From: Ophiosphaerella korrae
Lineage: Eukaryota > Ascomycota > Dothideomycetes > Pleosporales > Phaeosphaeriaceae
Direction: 5' to 3'
NCBI GenBank assembly: GCA_028456385.1
Contig: JALNQF010000251.1
Location: 1-60,616 of the forward strand
Length of the DNA stretch: 60,616 bases
Positions 1 through 13,901 of this stretch are shown piece by piece (within the stretch, counting starts at the first letter, position 1; every line of letters begins with the position of its first letter). Both the position numbers and the translations under genes were made by a program. The notes beneath the pieces are model-generated. The model saw only the letters and a list, made by a program, of their open reading frames with translations, was not told the origin of the DNA and did no database searches.

Positions 1-337
1 AACTTAGTTACTAATAAAGTATAAGATAAGTAAAGTAATAACTTATAAGATAATAAACTTAATTAGAAAACTAACTACAATAAAGATACGTAATAACTAT
101 ATAAATTTATAAAGTACTAAGAAGTTACTAAGTATATAGTTAGTAGTAATACGTATTATTAAGATAGTATTAATAATCTAATCTCTAACCTAGAACACTA
201 ATACTTAATATTATATATACAAATTAACTATTATTTATAGTTATTACTAATTACTATATAAGCTTTTATTAGTAATTTCTAATCTACTAATAACTTATAG
301 AAGGGTTACTATAGTTAATAATAGGTAACTTATTATA
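1..337 (+). repeat. 5' LTR of Gypsy relic J (left end outside the window)
   Basis: This stretch matches, block by block, the LTR of elements A, D and E in this window. It shares the core around 131-180 (atatagttagtagtaatacg) and the ending at 331-337 (tattata), followed by the same internal start, ctttactaattta. It therefore belongs to the A/D/E chromodomain Gypsy family. Its left end is cut by the window edge. Nearly all C and G outside CpG have been lost, consistent with heavy RIP. Confidence 0.8.
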
Positions 338-2075
338 CTTTACTAATTTAGTTATTAAGAGAAGTAAAGTATAAGTCGCGTATAGTCTAGCTAATATAAT
401 AGTAGAAAGTTTAACTAAGAAAAAAAGTAAAGTACTTCTAAGTAGTTATAAATTAGATAATACTATATAGAAAGTAATTAAAACTACTAAAATAGCTTAA
501 TCTCTAAAGAAGAAAATATAAAGATAGTAATTAATACTTTAAAAATATAAAATAAGAAACTATAGGATTATATAAAGTAGAATAAAGTATAGATTAAAGC
601 TATTATAGTAAGATAAAACTAGATAGAATAAATTACCTAGAGACGAGAAATAAGTATAATAAAGAAACTACCTAAGATACTTATACTTAAGAAGTTTAAC
701 ATAATAAAAGAAAATCTATAACTATTTATAGTATTATTATAACTCTAGATTAATATATAAATACTATACTTTAATATAGAAGATAAGAAAGTAATATATA
801 TTAGAATATACCTAGAAGAAGATATAATAATATAGTTTAAGCCTTACTAGATAGATTATACAATATATATTCTAAGAATATAGAAAGATAAAATAAAAGC
901 TATCTTTAGAAGTTATAAATACTTTACTAAATAAATAAGAGTAGTATTTAGAGATATAGATATTACCTAATAAGCTAAAAAGAAGCTATTAAAGCTTATA
1001 TAATAGAAGAGTATTTCTAAATATATATTATAGTTTAAATAACTATTTTAAAATATAGAATAAAATAAGTTAGCTCTAATATTATTATTTAAATAAGGAT
1101 TAAACTTAAAAATCTAATATAAAATAATTTATATAGAAAAAGTAAAAATACTAAAAGTTCTAAAATAATAGGTAATATAAATAAATAATAATTTTTAAGA
1201 ATAGAAGAAGAATAAGTATAGAGGATAACCTAGAAATTAAGACGCTAAGGACTCTATAATCTTTAATACTAATAAAGATAAGAAGAAATAGAAGAATAAA
1301 AACTTTATATACTTTAACTATAGTAAGAAAAGCTACTATATAATATATTACTATTTAAAATAGAAAAAAGATATAGTATATTATAAATATAGAAAACTAG
1401 AATACTTTATAATAGACTATAGAAGTAAAAACTTAAAGAAAGAAATATAGTAAAAGATAACTAAGAACAAGAAAGAAGTACTAAAAGTATAAGCTAAACT
1501 TTAAGAGAAAGTAGCTAAGAGTAGAGAAATACAATATATAATACTTAATTAAACCTTTTATTATAATAATAACTACTATATATATCTTTTTAGAAAGTAA
1601 AGAGTAAGATAGTTCTTATAAAAGAATAGAGTAGTAGTAATAAAAGAGAGTAGAACTTAAGTATAGCTAAAAGGAATAAAATATATAATAGACTTACTAA
1701 TAGAAGACTTAGAAGGGGTAAAGCCCTAGACTCTATTAATCTAAGCTAAAGGACTTATACTAGATAAAGAAACTACTATAGTCTCTTCTAAAGAAATATA
1801 AAAAGATAAGAGATAAGTTAATATAAAAAGTATAAAGTATCTCTAGTTAAATATATATAGTTATAATAGCTATATAATACTAGATATATTAGATTAAAAT
1901 AAGTAATAGAAGTTTATTTAAAAATACTTACTAGTTATAAGTATAGAAGAAGTATATAAAGACTAAAAAGAATATAATTCTAAAGTAATAAAATTTATAA
2001 TATTTTAATAATAAATAAAGAAATATATAGTTATAGTAAGAAGAATACTAATATAATAAAAATAGTAGTACTTTA
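338..2075 (+). pseudogene. Gypsy gag relic (element J), RIP-degraded
   Basis: This is the forward internal start of an A-family Gypsy element, colinear with 14671-16400 of element A. Around 1297-1430 the translation keeps the spacing of two CCHC zinc knuckles, but Cys reads as Tyr and Gln as stop. That is what TpG->TpA and CpA->TpA changes produce. A functional copy would make the Gag nucleocapsid protein that packages the element RNA. The relic stops abruptly at about 2075, just where the gag of A runs on toward pol, and is joined there to an inverted copy. No reading frame is intact. Confidence 0.75.
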
Positions 2076-3754
2076 TAAAGTTTTACTACTTTTTTTATAT
2101 TAGTATTTTTTTAACTATAACTATAAATTAATTTATTTAATATTTAAATATTAAAAACTTTATTACTTTAAAATTATATATTTTTTATTTTTATATACTT
2201 TTTTTATACTTATAACTAGTAAGTATTTTTAAATAAACTAGTATTATATAATAAGTTCTATACTCTTTATACTATAACTATTATAGCTATCTATATCTAA
2301 TAATATATATTCGATATCTTTTATATTAGTTTATCTCTTATTATTTCTTAGTTCTTTAGAAATATCTATAGTAGTCTTTTTATCTTTTACTAGTCTTTTA
2401 GTAGTAATTAAAAAAGTTAAAAAAAAAATTATTTTAAAACTTTTATTAATAGGTCTTTTATTAGTTCTTTAAGCTATTCTTTAGTTTTTTTTTATAGCTA
2501 CTTTCTATATTTTTTATAAAAAGTATTTTAATCTTTATTTACTTAAAAAGTATATATAGTAGTTATTATTATAATAAAAAGTTTAATTAAGTATTTTATA
2601 CTATAATTCTCTATTTACTACTACTTTTTCTAAAAGCTTAGTTTATATTTCTAGTACTTTATTTTTATTTTTAAGTATCTTTAACTAAGTTTTTCTTTTA
2701 AAATCTTTACTTCTATAGTTTTATATAAAGTACTTAAGTTCTCTATATTTATATTTAACTTTATCTTTTTTTTAATTAGTAGTCTTTTATATAGTAACCT
2801 AGCTTATTATAGTTATAGTACTTAAAGTTTTTTTTTTATTATCTTTATTTATATTAAAGATTATAACAATTTTACTATTATAGTTTTTAGTTTATTTTTT
2901 ATACTTATTTATTTTCTATATTTAGAGATTATTATCTACTTAGATTACTTATTATTTTAGAGCTTCTAGTATCTTTAGTTTCTCTATCTATATTAGCTTA
3001 TATTCGATATCTAGTTTTAGTTCTTATTTAAATTTTAATATTAAAGATAGCTTATTTTAATCTATATTCTATAATAGCTATTTAAACTATAATATATATT
3101 CTACAATACTCTTCTATTATCTAAGTTTTTTAAGATTTTCTTTATCTTATTAAGTAATATCTATATTTCTAAATACTTCTATTATTTATTATATAAAGTA
3201 TTTATAGCTCTTAAAAATAGCTATTATTTTATTTTTCTTTATTCTTAGAGTGTATATTATATAATCTATCTAGTAGAGTTTAAACTATTTTATAATATCT
3301 TCTTTAAAGTATATTTTAATATATACTACCTTTTTGTTTAATTTTAAAGTATAATACTTATATATTTATTTAAAGTTTTACTTAATTTTAAAAAGATTTT
3401 AGTTTATTTTTTATTTTATTAAACTTCTTTATTATACTAAGCTTTAGTTTTTAAGTAATATATTTTATCGAATTTTATCTTACTATAATAGTTTTATTTA
3501 AGCTTTATTTTACTTTATATAGTTTTATTGTTTTTTCTTCTATATAGTTAGATTATTAATTAGTAGTTATATACTTTCTTTATTAATAATTAAGTTATTT
3601 AAGTTTAACTTAACTACTTTCTAGTTAGTTATATTTAACTTATAGCTACTTAAAAGTACTTTACTTAAATTTATAAATAATCTTTTTACTATTATATTAG
3701 CTTAGACTATATACTACTTATATATTACTTTTTTTAATAACAAATTTAGTAAAG
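2076..3754 (-). pseudogene. Gypsy gag relic in reverse orientation (element I)
   Basis: This is the reverse complement of the same gag segment as 338-2075, with many further transitions. It starts at the same gag position where the forward copy ends, so the two gags meet end to end with no spacer (centre ctttataaag, 2071-2080). Reading leftwards on the minus strand from the LTR at 3755, the order LTR-gag is that of a normal 5' half of a Gypsy element. The pol half and the other LTR are missing. It is thoroughly RIP-degraded and cannot encode a protein. Confidence 0.7.
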
Positions 3755-4141
3755 TATTATAAGCTCTTTTATTATTAACTATAAGTAGTTTTTTATTAAA
3801 CTATAATAAATTAAAAGGTAATAACTAAAAGTTATATAGTAATTATATAATAACTATAAATAATAACTAATTTATATATATAATATTAAGTATTAGTTTT
3901 TTTAGTTAGAAATTAAATTACTAATACTTTTTTAAAAGTATATATCTTTACTAACTATATATATAGTACTTTCTTAGTACTCTATTACTTTATAGTTACT
4001 AAGCCTTATAAAGTTATAAGCCTATTTTTATTATAGTTTATATTTTAATTAAGTTTATTATCTTATAAGTTATATATCTTATTATCTTCTATTATTAAGC
4101 TAATTAGTTTTATCTAGTTTATTTCTATTACTACTATAATA
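3755..4141 (-). repeat. LTR of Gypsy relic I (reverse orientation)
   Basis: This 387-bp reversed LTR of the A/D/E family begins tattataagctc and ends ctataata. That end is the reverse of the family 5' terminus TGTTAT after RIP. Its internal blocks match 38862-39290 and 57730-58098. It forms the outer right arm of the palindrome centred at 2075/2076. Confidence 0.75.
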
Positions 4142-5664
4142 CTAAGAGTATAAATTACTATATTTAGTATAAGTTTTATACTTAGAGCTAAAACTTAAAA
4201 ACTAAAGATAATTAAGTTAGCTCTTAATACTTATAGATTAGAATTATCTATAGAGTAATTTTATAGTTAGTAGCTTAAAGTATCTTTAACTTTATTTATA
4301 TTACTAGGTATATATTTAATATAAAAATTAAATTAGAATAGATATAATAACTAGAAAGCTTAGTAGTACTTAAGTTTTTAGTTATTATTAAAGTTTTTAA
4401 ATTATAGTAGTTTATTATAATATAGATTATATATAAACTACTTATAAGCTTTAGTTTCTATTTTTTAAATACTTAGAATATAGCTATAAGTTTTAGGTTA
4501 AAGATATTATAATTATATTTTACTAAAGTATAATTTTTTAAAAAGAAGCTAACTAGCTAATAAATTTTATCTTAGTTTAGTTATCTTATTACTTTACTTA
4601 AAGCTTACTCTAAAGTATTAGTTTAAATATAAAGTAGTTTTAAAAAGTTAAAGTAAAGTAAAACTACTTTTAACTAAAAAGTAGCTTTTAGTTTATTAAA
4701 AATATTTATATATTCTTAAGTAATTATAAAAAGCTTATACTAAGTTTTTTAAAAAGGTAGCTTATTTTTTTTTATAAGTTTAGTATTAACTTTAGTTTAA
4801 TTAACTTAGTAAGTAGTAAAGTAAATCTTAAGTAATCTTTAATAAAGTACTAAAAAAATCTAGTCGAGCTTAAAAAAGCTAAAACTCTTTTTAAAGTCTT
4901 TACTTTTAAAAAGCTTTAACTTTAAAAAAATCTATTATAAGTTTACTTAAAAACTTAACTAAAGTAGTTTAAAAGCTTTACTTTTTTATTTCTATAAGTA
5001 CTATATAAATATACTAGATATAGTTTATTTTATTATTAAAGTATAGTAAAATATTATCTTTATATATAGTATAGAAGTTATTTAAATATTTTAGTAAAAG
5101 TAAGTTAATAGTATACTAGAAAGTAGCTAGTATATTAGTAAAGCTAAAAGGTACTACTTTATAAATATATATACTAAAGTATATAATAAAAGTAGTTATA
5201 AATTCTAAATTTAAAGTAATATATAAGTAGTAAAAAGTATATATATTATTAAATTTAGAGAAAATCTTTACTTTATTTAAGTAAGCTAGTATTTCTTTAA
5301 AGAATAGAATAGAGTACTAGTTTTTAATAGTAGATTTATTTAGGTTATAGTAGTTTATATAAACTAATAAGCTACTATCTAGTTTAGCTATAATTAGTAA
5401 GTTATTTCTAGCTAAAGAGCTATATTTACTATTAAAGCTTTTACTTCCTCTTACTTAAATATATTTTTAATATTACTTTATTTTATTTTTTAATAAAAAA
5501 GTAAAGTTTAGTATTTAGTATTTTTATACTAAGCTTAAAAGTAATTTCTAGGTTATATAGCTAATAAAAGAAAAGTTCTTTAGTAGCTTATTTATTAAAA
5601 TAGAGTATTAAGTTTTAATATAGCTAGAGTAGTCTAATAAATAAAATATCTTTAAGATTTACTA
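4142..5664 (-). pseudogene. Gypsy-type pol relic (element K), reverse transcriptase part
   Basis: On the minus strand, about 5450 down to 4950 reads as a decayed Ty3/Gypsy reverse transcriptase. One can follow the VDYRxLN..TIKNRYPLP block, the DIxxAF block, the GLTNAPATFQ block and the catalytic YxDD block, which now reads YKDN. Stops fall at Gln and Trp positions. The sequence differs from the RT of elements A and B, so this is probably another Gypsy family. The left side is truncated before the integrase at the LTR of relic I. The right side continues beyond the solo LTR inserted at 5665. Confidence 0.6.
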
Positions 5665-6095
5665 TGTTACGATAGTAACAAGAGAAATACAGATAGAACT
5701 AATTAGCCCTACAACTAAAGGATTAAGTTCTTACAAACACGAAGAATACAAACTTAATTAGGAAACTATATATAATTAGGATACCTAAGAGTAATCTATA
5801 ATCTATAGACTCTTAGCGTTAATAGATTATAGATTAAGGTAATCTGTAATCTATTATTCTTAGTAGTAATAGATTAATAGATTAGGACAAGTATATAGTT
5901 AGTAGCGATGCGCATTATTAAGATAGTATTAGCAATTCAATTATTAACTATAAGCGATAATATAAAGATAGTTACAAAACATCTTCTATTATTTATAGCT
6001 TATTGTAGATTATAACACGAGCTTTTGTTATTACCTTATAATCTACTAATACCTATTTAGGCTATTAGGAAGTCGACCCTAGTAAGCCTATAACA
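5665..6095 (+). mobile_element. Solo LTR (431 bp) with perfect TSD TACTA
   Basis: It begins TGTTACGATAG and ends CCTATAACA, so both TG..CA termini are intact. It is flanked by the same five bases, tacta, at 5660-5664 and 6096-6100. The interior matches the A-family LTR (atatagttagtag block, aacaagagaaat block). It keeps many CA and TG dinucleotides that its surroundings have lost, so it is younger or less mutated than the relic it interrupts. A solo LTR usually arises by recombination between the two LTRs of a full element. Confidence 0.9.
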
Positions 6096-7563
6096 TACTA
6101 TAACTAGTAGTTTATAAAATTATATATAATTTACTTTTTTAGCTATTTTATAGTAGTATACTAGTAGTAGTATTTTATTTAAAGTAAGTACTAAAAGTAT
6201 ATATTTACTTTTTTTAGTAAATACTTTAATTATATAATAACTAATAGTTTAAATATTTATTAATAAGTTCTATTTATACTTTTTAAAGTACTTACTTAAA
6301 AGCTTTATAAAAGTAAATAATAGTTTAAGTACTAGCTTCTTTAAAGCTATAGTAAAGTAATATCTAGATATACTATAGTATACTACTAAAGAAATTTTAT
6401 TTGTTATTAAGTAGTATTATTAGTAGTAAATATTAAAAAATAATAATATTTTATTTTAGTAGTTAAGTTTAATAGTATAAGCTTTTTACTATAAATTTTT
6501 TAAAATAGTATTAAATTAGTTTATATTTTTAAAAATATAAGTAGAACTTAACTTTATATATAATAAACTTAAATAAAGAACTATTATATCTTTTATAAAA
6601 AATAAGTTAACGTAGTTAAATAGTTTTTATCTTTATAGTTTTCTAAGTAAATTTTTAGTAAATAAAGTTTATATTAGCTTTATTATTAGCTAAAGTTCTA
6701 GCTATATAAAGTACTATAAAGTTTTTACTTAAAAAGCTAGTAAATAAAAATTAGTTTATCTTAGCTTTTATTAAGTTAGTTAGTAGTTTTTTATACTAAA
6801 CTATTTATATTCTATAAGTAAGTATATATAATATAGTTATACTAAGAGTTATATTTTAGTAGTAAATTATACTCTTTTAGTTTAGTTAATCTTTAAGTTA
6901 ACGCTTTAAGCTTAAAGAATATTATTTTCTAAATTCTTATCTAAGTTAAGATTTTGTTCTATATTTATATCTAGTTTAAAGTTATATTTAAAAAATTAGT
7001 TTTTTATTTCTATATTTATTTAAAAGTTTATTACTATATAGATAGCTATATAGTAATTTATAGTATTAGAAAGTATTTTAAATTTAGTATCTTTTATTTA
7101 TTTATAAGTAGTATAGTTTAGCTTTTTAATACTTACTTTAGAGCTTTTAATTTTAATTAAAGTAGTTTATTTACTAGTTAAGTATATTCTTTTAAAAATA
7201 CTTTCTAGTTATAGTTAATAGTATTATAGTTTTTATAAAGTTATAGCTAGTTTTTCTTTAAAGTTTTATATTTATTCTCTTAGTTTAGCTTTTCTAAGTA
7301 CTAAACTATAAAGCTAAGTTTAGTTAAAGCTTAATATTAAGTTATAATTAATATAGTTTATAAGTAAGTAAGTAGTTTACTAACTTTATATACTTATCTT
7401 ATTTTTAATATATAATAGCTTTATATAATACTTTTTAATTACTCTTAAAAGAAGTAAGTATTTAGCTTACTATCTTAGCTCTTAACTTAAATTAGATAAA
7501 AACTAAAAATACTACTAGCTAAACCTTTATTATATTATAAACTATCTTTAATTACTAATATAC
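6096..7563 (-). pseudogene. Continuation of Gypsy relic K (protease/gag side), very degraded
   Basis: This stretch resumes directly after the solo LTR and its TSD, so it is the upstream part (gag/protease side) of the minus-strand element whose RT lies at 4950-5450. C and G are too depleted for confident domain calls, and I cannot point to specific motifs. It ends where the LTR of element A starts at 7564. The assignment rests on continuity across the solo LTR rather than on recognised protein sequence. Confidence 0.4.
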
Positions 7564-7644
7564 TATTATAAGTATAATAAGAGAAATTATTATAGAGCTA
7601 ATTAGCTTTAACTTTAGTAATAACAAAGTATAAGATAAAGAAGG
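7564..7644 (+). repeat. 5' LTR of element A, left piece
   Basis: These are the first 81 bp of the LTR: start tattataagtataataag, then the conserved gagctaattag block. It is interrupted at 7645 by element B and resumes at 14346 (or 14351 without the TSD copy). Confidence 0.85.
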
Positions 7645-8046
7645 TATTATAATACTAAGTAGTAGGTAAGCTATTATATTGTATACGATTAGGCTAGGTA
7701 ATATAGTATAGTAAAATACGTAACTATTTATTAGTAAATACTCTAGAGTAAACGCTCTAGAGTAAGTACTTAGGAATAAATACTAAATAGTAAGTATATA
7801 AGAACGTTAATAGACCTTTATAGACTATTATATTTAATCTCTTCTTTATACTCTTATCTTAATAGAGTATTATAACTAATACTTTAATTAGATTCTTATC
7901 TATCTATTAATACTTATATACCTTGTAATACTCTAATAAAAGATAACTATTAATTAAGTTAAGTAACTAACTTATTTATTAACCTTACCTATTTTATAGA
8001 AGCCTACTTACTCTTATTACTTTTACTTAGTTCTAAGAACTTAATA
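7645..8046 (+). repeat. 5' LTR of element B
   Basis: The 402-bp LTR carries about two copies of a 14-bp unit (ctctagagtaaa core) near 7740-7770. The 3' LTR carries five. The remainder aligns without large gaps to the 3' LTR. Confidence 0.9.
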
Positions 8047-11000
8047 TATTAGATACTTTTAAGATAAGTAATACGTTAATAAATATAGATAACTAGCGTA
8101 TAAAAGTAACCTATACTACTACTTCTAAAGTTACTAAGCTAGACCTCTACTATAGAAAATAAAATAAGCTTAAGCTATAAATCTTATAACTTAATTACTT
8201 TTTTAAAGTAGACTAAGTTTAAGATAAAAATAGAGCTATACTTATATTATCTTATATAAGAAGTAAGGTAAAGAAATAGGTTACGCTATACTTTAAGAAA
8301 TACTTTAATAATAATAATAGTAACTATAATAAGATATTTAAAGAATAGATTAAGTTTAAAGATAAAGTATAATAAACCTTTTTACTAGTAAATAAGATAG
8401 TAGTAATAAAGTACGTAATATAGTAGCTATAATAATATAAGGTAATAGTAAACTATACTAATAAATTCTAAAGCTACGTAATATAAATAGAATAGAGTAA
8501 TAAGTTATTAATAAAGATATTTTAATAGAAACTTAAGAGTAACGTTTAAAGTAAGCTAATACGTAGTAGAGCTATAATTAAGATATTAGAGAACCTAATA
8601 AAAGAAGTAATTTAAGTTAATAACTATATATATAAATATATAGTAAAAGCTAAGAATAGTAAAGTACTATATATAGATAGTAAGAAGTATAAACTTAAGT
8701 ATAAGTACTAACGTAAATATAAGAACAACTAAGTTTAAAGTAGCTATAGATACTTTAGGCTAGATAAGATATATAGTAATAATATAAACCTTAGAAAATA
8801 AAAATACTATTACTATTAGAACTCTAAAAGAGTAAAAAGCTAAAAATACTATAAGTATAGTAAAATAGAGTACCTAGTAAAGAATTACTAAGTAAAGAAT
8901 AAGATTATATAATAAATTAATATACTTAAAAGGTAAGATAATAATAGAGAGGAAGAATAGGAAGTAATCTCTAGAAGAAGCTAAGAGAAGAGAGATTACA
9001 AGACTATAAACCTCTAGTAGTAAAATATAAATAAAAGATATAACTACTATAAGATTACTATAAAGCTAAGTAACTTTATAATAGATAATAAAGTAAAAGT
9101 TATAAATATACTACTAGGAGTATAAAGCTATATAAAGAAGTACTAGCTAAAGTAAAAGTAAGCTAAAATAGACACCTTAGAATACCTTTAGCTATACTAG
9201 AGAAAGATAAAGTATAGGCGTAAGATAATACTATATCTAAGAAAGTAAGTATATATAGCCTAAGATAAAAACAAAAAAGAAAACTAAGAGCTTAAGACTT
9301 CTAAATATAAAATAGTACCTAGAATACTAAAGCTAAAGTAAGAAAATACTAAAGTATAAGATAGATTTATAAAAGAAATCTAAAGACTCGTAGATAGCTA
9401 CTACTTAGTAAAAAAATAGTAAGATAAAGAATACTAGATATATAAAGTAAAGTAAACCTAGTAATATAAATTATTATATACTAATAATAATTAGGCGCTA
9501 ATTATTATAGATCTAGTATTAATACAAGAACTATAATACTAGCTATACTTATATAACTTAAACTATCTACTACTATTATAGATAGAATATTACTATAATA
9601 ACTACTTTACCTACTATTCTAATAAGATAAGATCTAGATATTTCCTTTATAAAAGATCTAGATATAAATAATACTTATAAGATAAGTAAAAACCTAAGTA
9701 CTTTCTAAGTATAACTAAAGAAGATATAAATACAAGTAAGATACTTATAAATAACTAATATATTAATCTAATCTAGTAAACCTATACGCTAAAGAAGTAT
9801 AAATAATATAAAAAGATTAAGATACTCTAAAGATTTTAGTAAAAGATAAATAAAGATTATAAGATTAAGTCTTTTTTAAGTAAATAGCTAATACTAGATA
9901 TATATTTAGAAGCTATAATACTATTAATACTAAAAGATATATTAAACTCTTAGTAAAGAAAAGAAGAGAAAAAATAAAAGTATTAGTAGATTTAAAGTTA
10001 TTTATAAATCTAATTATACTTAAAGTAGTAAAATAAGTAGGACTCTAACTATAAGTAATAAAAATACTATATCTAATCTATATTATAAATAGATAACTAA
10101 TACTAAGATACCTAATAGTTAGTAATAATGTAACTATAGAGATTATTATTTAAAGATATAGTATAAAGATTACTTTAGATATATTAGCTTTAGCTAATAA
10201 AAATATTATACTAAGACTCTTATAGCTACAAGAGTTTAATCCTAAAGATAATTAAAAAAACTAGAACTTCTTATTTAATAACTATAAAAATACACGTAGA
10301 TCTAAGTTTACGTATTAGTAGTATTTAATAGAAGATAAGAAGGTACTATATAAGATAGTAGCTTTAATAGTAACTTATTAAGAGAGAATAAGTACTTCTA
10401 TAAGTACTAGTAGAGCGCTAAGCTAAAAAGTAAAAGTAGAAGAGTAATATATAACTCTTAAGATCTTAGAATAATATAAGAAGTTTAGCTACTTGTTTAT
10501 AGAAAAGATAGATATACTAGTATTACTTAAGTACTAACTTTAAAACTATATAATTAAGTTATAAGAAGGAAAAGAGCTACTTTTTAGACCTATTTACTAA
10601 TTAATAAAGAGTAAATTAGTAATACTTTAAGAAAAACTAAATAAAGATTTAAAAAAAAGATATATATAAGAATCTTTATTATTAGTAGGATTTCTAATTC
10701 TCTTTATACTAAAGAAGAAAAGACTACTAAGAATATATATAGACTACTAAAAACTAAATAATATTATAGTAAAGAACTAATACCTACTACTAAATATAAA
10801 TAAACTCTAAAATAAACTAAGCTAAGCTAAGATTTTTATAAAGCTAGACTTAAAAGATAGATACTACTTAATATAAATAAAAGTAAGTAAAGAGTAAAAG
10901 ATAGCGTTCTAAATATACTATAGATATTATAAGTATATAGTAATACTCTTTAGACTAATAAATATACTAGTAATATTCTAAAGACTAATTATTAATATAT

Positions 11001-13886
11001 TTTAAGAATACTTAGATAAGTTTATTATTACGTACCTAGATAATATACTAATATATTCTAAAGAGGAAGGTAAGTATATAAAGTAAGTAATAATAGTACT
11101 ATAGTACTTAGACTAATACAACCTATAACTAAAGCTAGAAAAGTATAAATAGTATAAGATAGAAGTAGAGTTTCTAGGATATATAATAGGTATTAATAAA
11201 GTTAAGATAAGCTAAAAAAAGATTAAAGTAGTAAAAGAATAAAAAGAACCTAAGATAGTTAAAGATATATAATTATTCTTAAGATTTATTAACTTTAACT
11301 AATACTTTATAGAGAGATTTTTTAAAAAAGTACTACTACTTATAGAGCTTATAAAGAACTTAAGTAAGCTTATATTATACTACTAGTTTTAAAGTAATTT
11401 TATAGTAATAAGACTCTAGTTATTAAAATAGATATATCTAATCTAGCTTATAGAGTAATAGTACTACAAGAGTATAAAAAAAAATAGTATCTAATTATAT
11501 ACTATTTAAGAAAGTTTATAAAATTAGAGGAAAGATATAATATATATAATAAAGAGCTACTAGTAATAGTTAATATACTTAAATATTAGAGAGTATACGC
11601 TAAAAGTATAGTAAAAGTAATTATTAAGATAGATTATAAGAACTTAATATACTTTATAATAAGTAAGAAGTTAAAAGATAAGTAGATATAATAGTTAGAA
11701 CTACTAAGATAGTATAAATTTAAGATCTAGTACGTACTAAGTAAAGAAAATAGCTAAGTAGACGCGCTTAGCTAAAGATATAATATTATAAGAAAAGGAT
11801 AAGTAGTAGAAGAAGCTATACTCTAAGATAATAGATAAAGATACCTAGTACCTAATATACAACTAGTAGAAGAACAAGAAATTAATAACTTAGTTAGGAT
11901 TATAAATAAAGTTCTAGAAGAATTACAAGAAGTAATTATATAATAATACTATAATAACCTAGTATATAAGTACCTAGGGATTATATAAACTATAGAACTA
12001 ATCTAAAGAAATTATAGATTTAGTAAAATAAAAGAAAAAGTAATATAGATTATTAAAGAATACGTAAATTACTAGAAAAATAAGTATTAGATATATATAC
12101 TTTATAGAGAAATATAAGTAATTAGGATACTAGAAGAACTATAGATAAATATTATAATAGACTTTGTTATAGGACTACTAACGTTAAAAGACCTAGTAAT
12201 AAGAATAGGATATAATATAATAATAGTAATTATAGACTAATCTATAAAATACGCTAAGATAGAGAAATTCTAAAGTAACTATATAGTAGTTTAGCTAGGA
12301 TACGTACTACTAGAAATACTAATATAAAGATATAAGATACTAAAAAGTATTATTAGTAATAGAAATAAGCTTTTTATATCTAATTACTAGATAAAACTAC
12401 TTATAGTAATAAAGATAAAAAGAAAGCTATTAATAGCTTAATACTTATAAATAAATAGATAGATAGAGTAGACTAATAGAATATTAAAGATATATCTAAA
12501 GAATTATAGTAATTAGAAGTAGAATAATTAGGTATTACTATTACTTATAGTATAATTAGTATATAATAACAAATACTTAAAAGTAATAAGTAAAATACCT
12601 TATTTTATAAACTATAGAATATACCTTAATTTATTTAAGAGAATACTACTAGGACCTAAAATAGAGGTAGTACTAGTTAGAGTTAAAGATATATAAGAAC
12701 TCTATAATAAGATTAGATAAAAACTAGAAAAAGCTTAGAAATAAAGTATTTTATATATTAATTAAAAAAAAAAAATAGTAATTTAGCTAAAAGAAAGAGA
12801 TAAAGTATATCTTTATATAAAGAATTTATAGATAAAGTAACCTAGTAAAGGACTAGACTATATTAAGGTTAGACTATTTTTAGTTAAGGAAGATAACAAG
12901 CTAGTAATAAAAACACTAGAACTACTTAAAAATACTAAGGTATACTCTAAGTTCTATATAAGCTTACTAGAACTAGCTAAGCTAAAAATACTAGTATAGC
13001 GATAATTCTAATATTAGAAAAAAGAGGACAATAAGTTTAAAGTTAAAGACCTATAAAGATATTAAGAAATAGGACGTAACGCCTTCTAAAGTATATAGTT
13101 TCTCTAAGAGTAGCTAGTAAAATAAAAAGGCTACCTAGTAAGTAAAAATATATAAGAACCTAAAGCTAATCTATAGAATTATTAGTAGATACTTAAAAAA
13201 GTAAGAAATAAGTATAATATACTAAGATATACAAGATATATAAAGCTATAGCTAGGATATAATAAATATATTAGTAAAAGAAAGTTCTATAATAAACCTA
13301 ACTATATAAAGCTTATAAAGCGCCCTTAGTTATAATAAATTTATCTAATAAGCTAATAGTAAACTAGATAGTAAGAGAAGAGGTAATATTAATAGTAGTA
13401 GTAGAATAGTTAAGAACTTACGCTAAAACCTTATTACTTTCTTACTCTAACTTTAACGCGAGGTATAAGGCCTTATAATAAGTACACTCTTTAGTAGATT
13501 TTAATATTTTCTTATTATATAGTAAATAAGTAATAATAATAGTAAAAAGTTTTATATTATTATTAACCTTTTTATAGAACTTTTTATAAGTTTAATTAAG
13601 AAACTCTTAAGTTATATTAATATAAGAACACCTTATATAAGTATACTTAGTATACTTTAGAGTAGAATCTAGTATAATAAAATAAAGAATAACTAAAAGA
13701 AAATAATATAAATAAAGTATTTTAGAAATATAGTTTATAGTAAAGATTTCTAATAAAAGATAAAGTCTACAAGACTATAAAAGAAGTAATATTATAGTAA
13801 GTTAGTTTTTAACTAGAAAGTAGAGTAAACTATTTATAAGCTAGACCTAGCTAATAGAAGCCTAGGCCTAAGAATAGACTTAGTGT
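8047..13886 (+). pseudogene. gag-pol of Gypsy element B, RIP-degraded, with chromodomain
   Basis: In order, one sees a Gag region (about 8.1-9.3 kb), a reverse transcriptase whose catalytic block reads YLDNILIYS at about 11025-11060 (YLDD with one G->A change), and an integrase segment reading DFVIGLL..KDLV at about 12160. A C-terminal chromodomain lies at about 13025-13210, where KGYLVS and EPKANL preserve the KWKGYP..EPEANL pattern. Stops sit at Trp and Gln positions. A working copy would make its own nucleocapsid, protease, RT/RNase H and a chromatin-targeting integrase. The many stop codons rule out a functional product. Confidence 0.85.
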
Positions 13887-13901
13887 AAGAAAGGAGGATA
13901 G

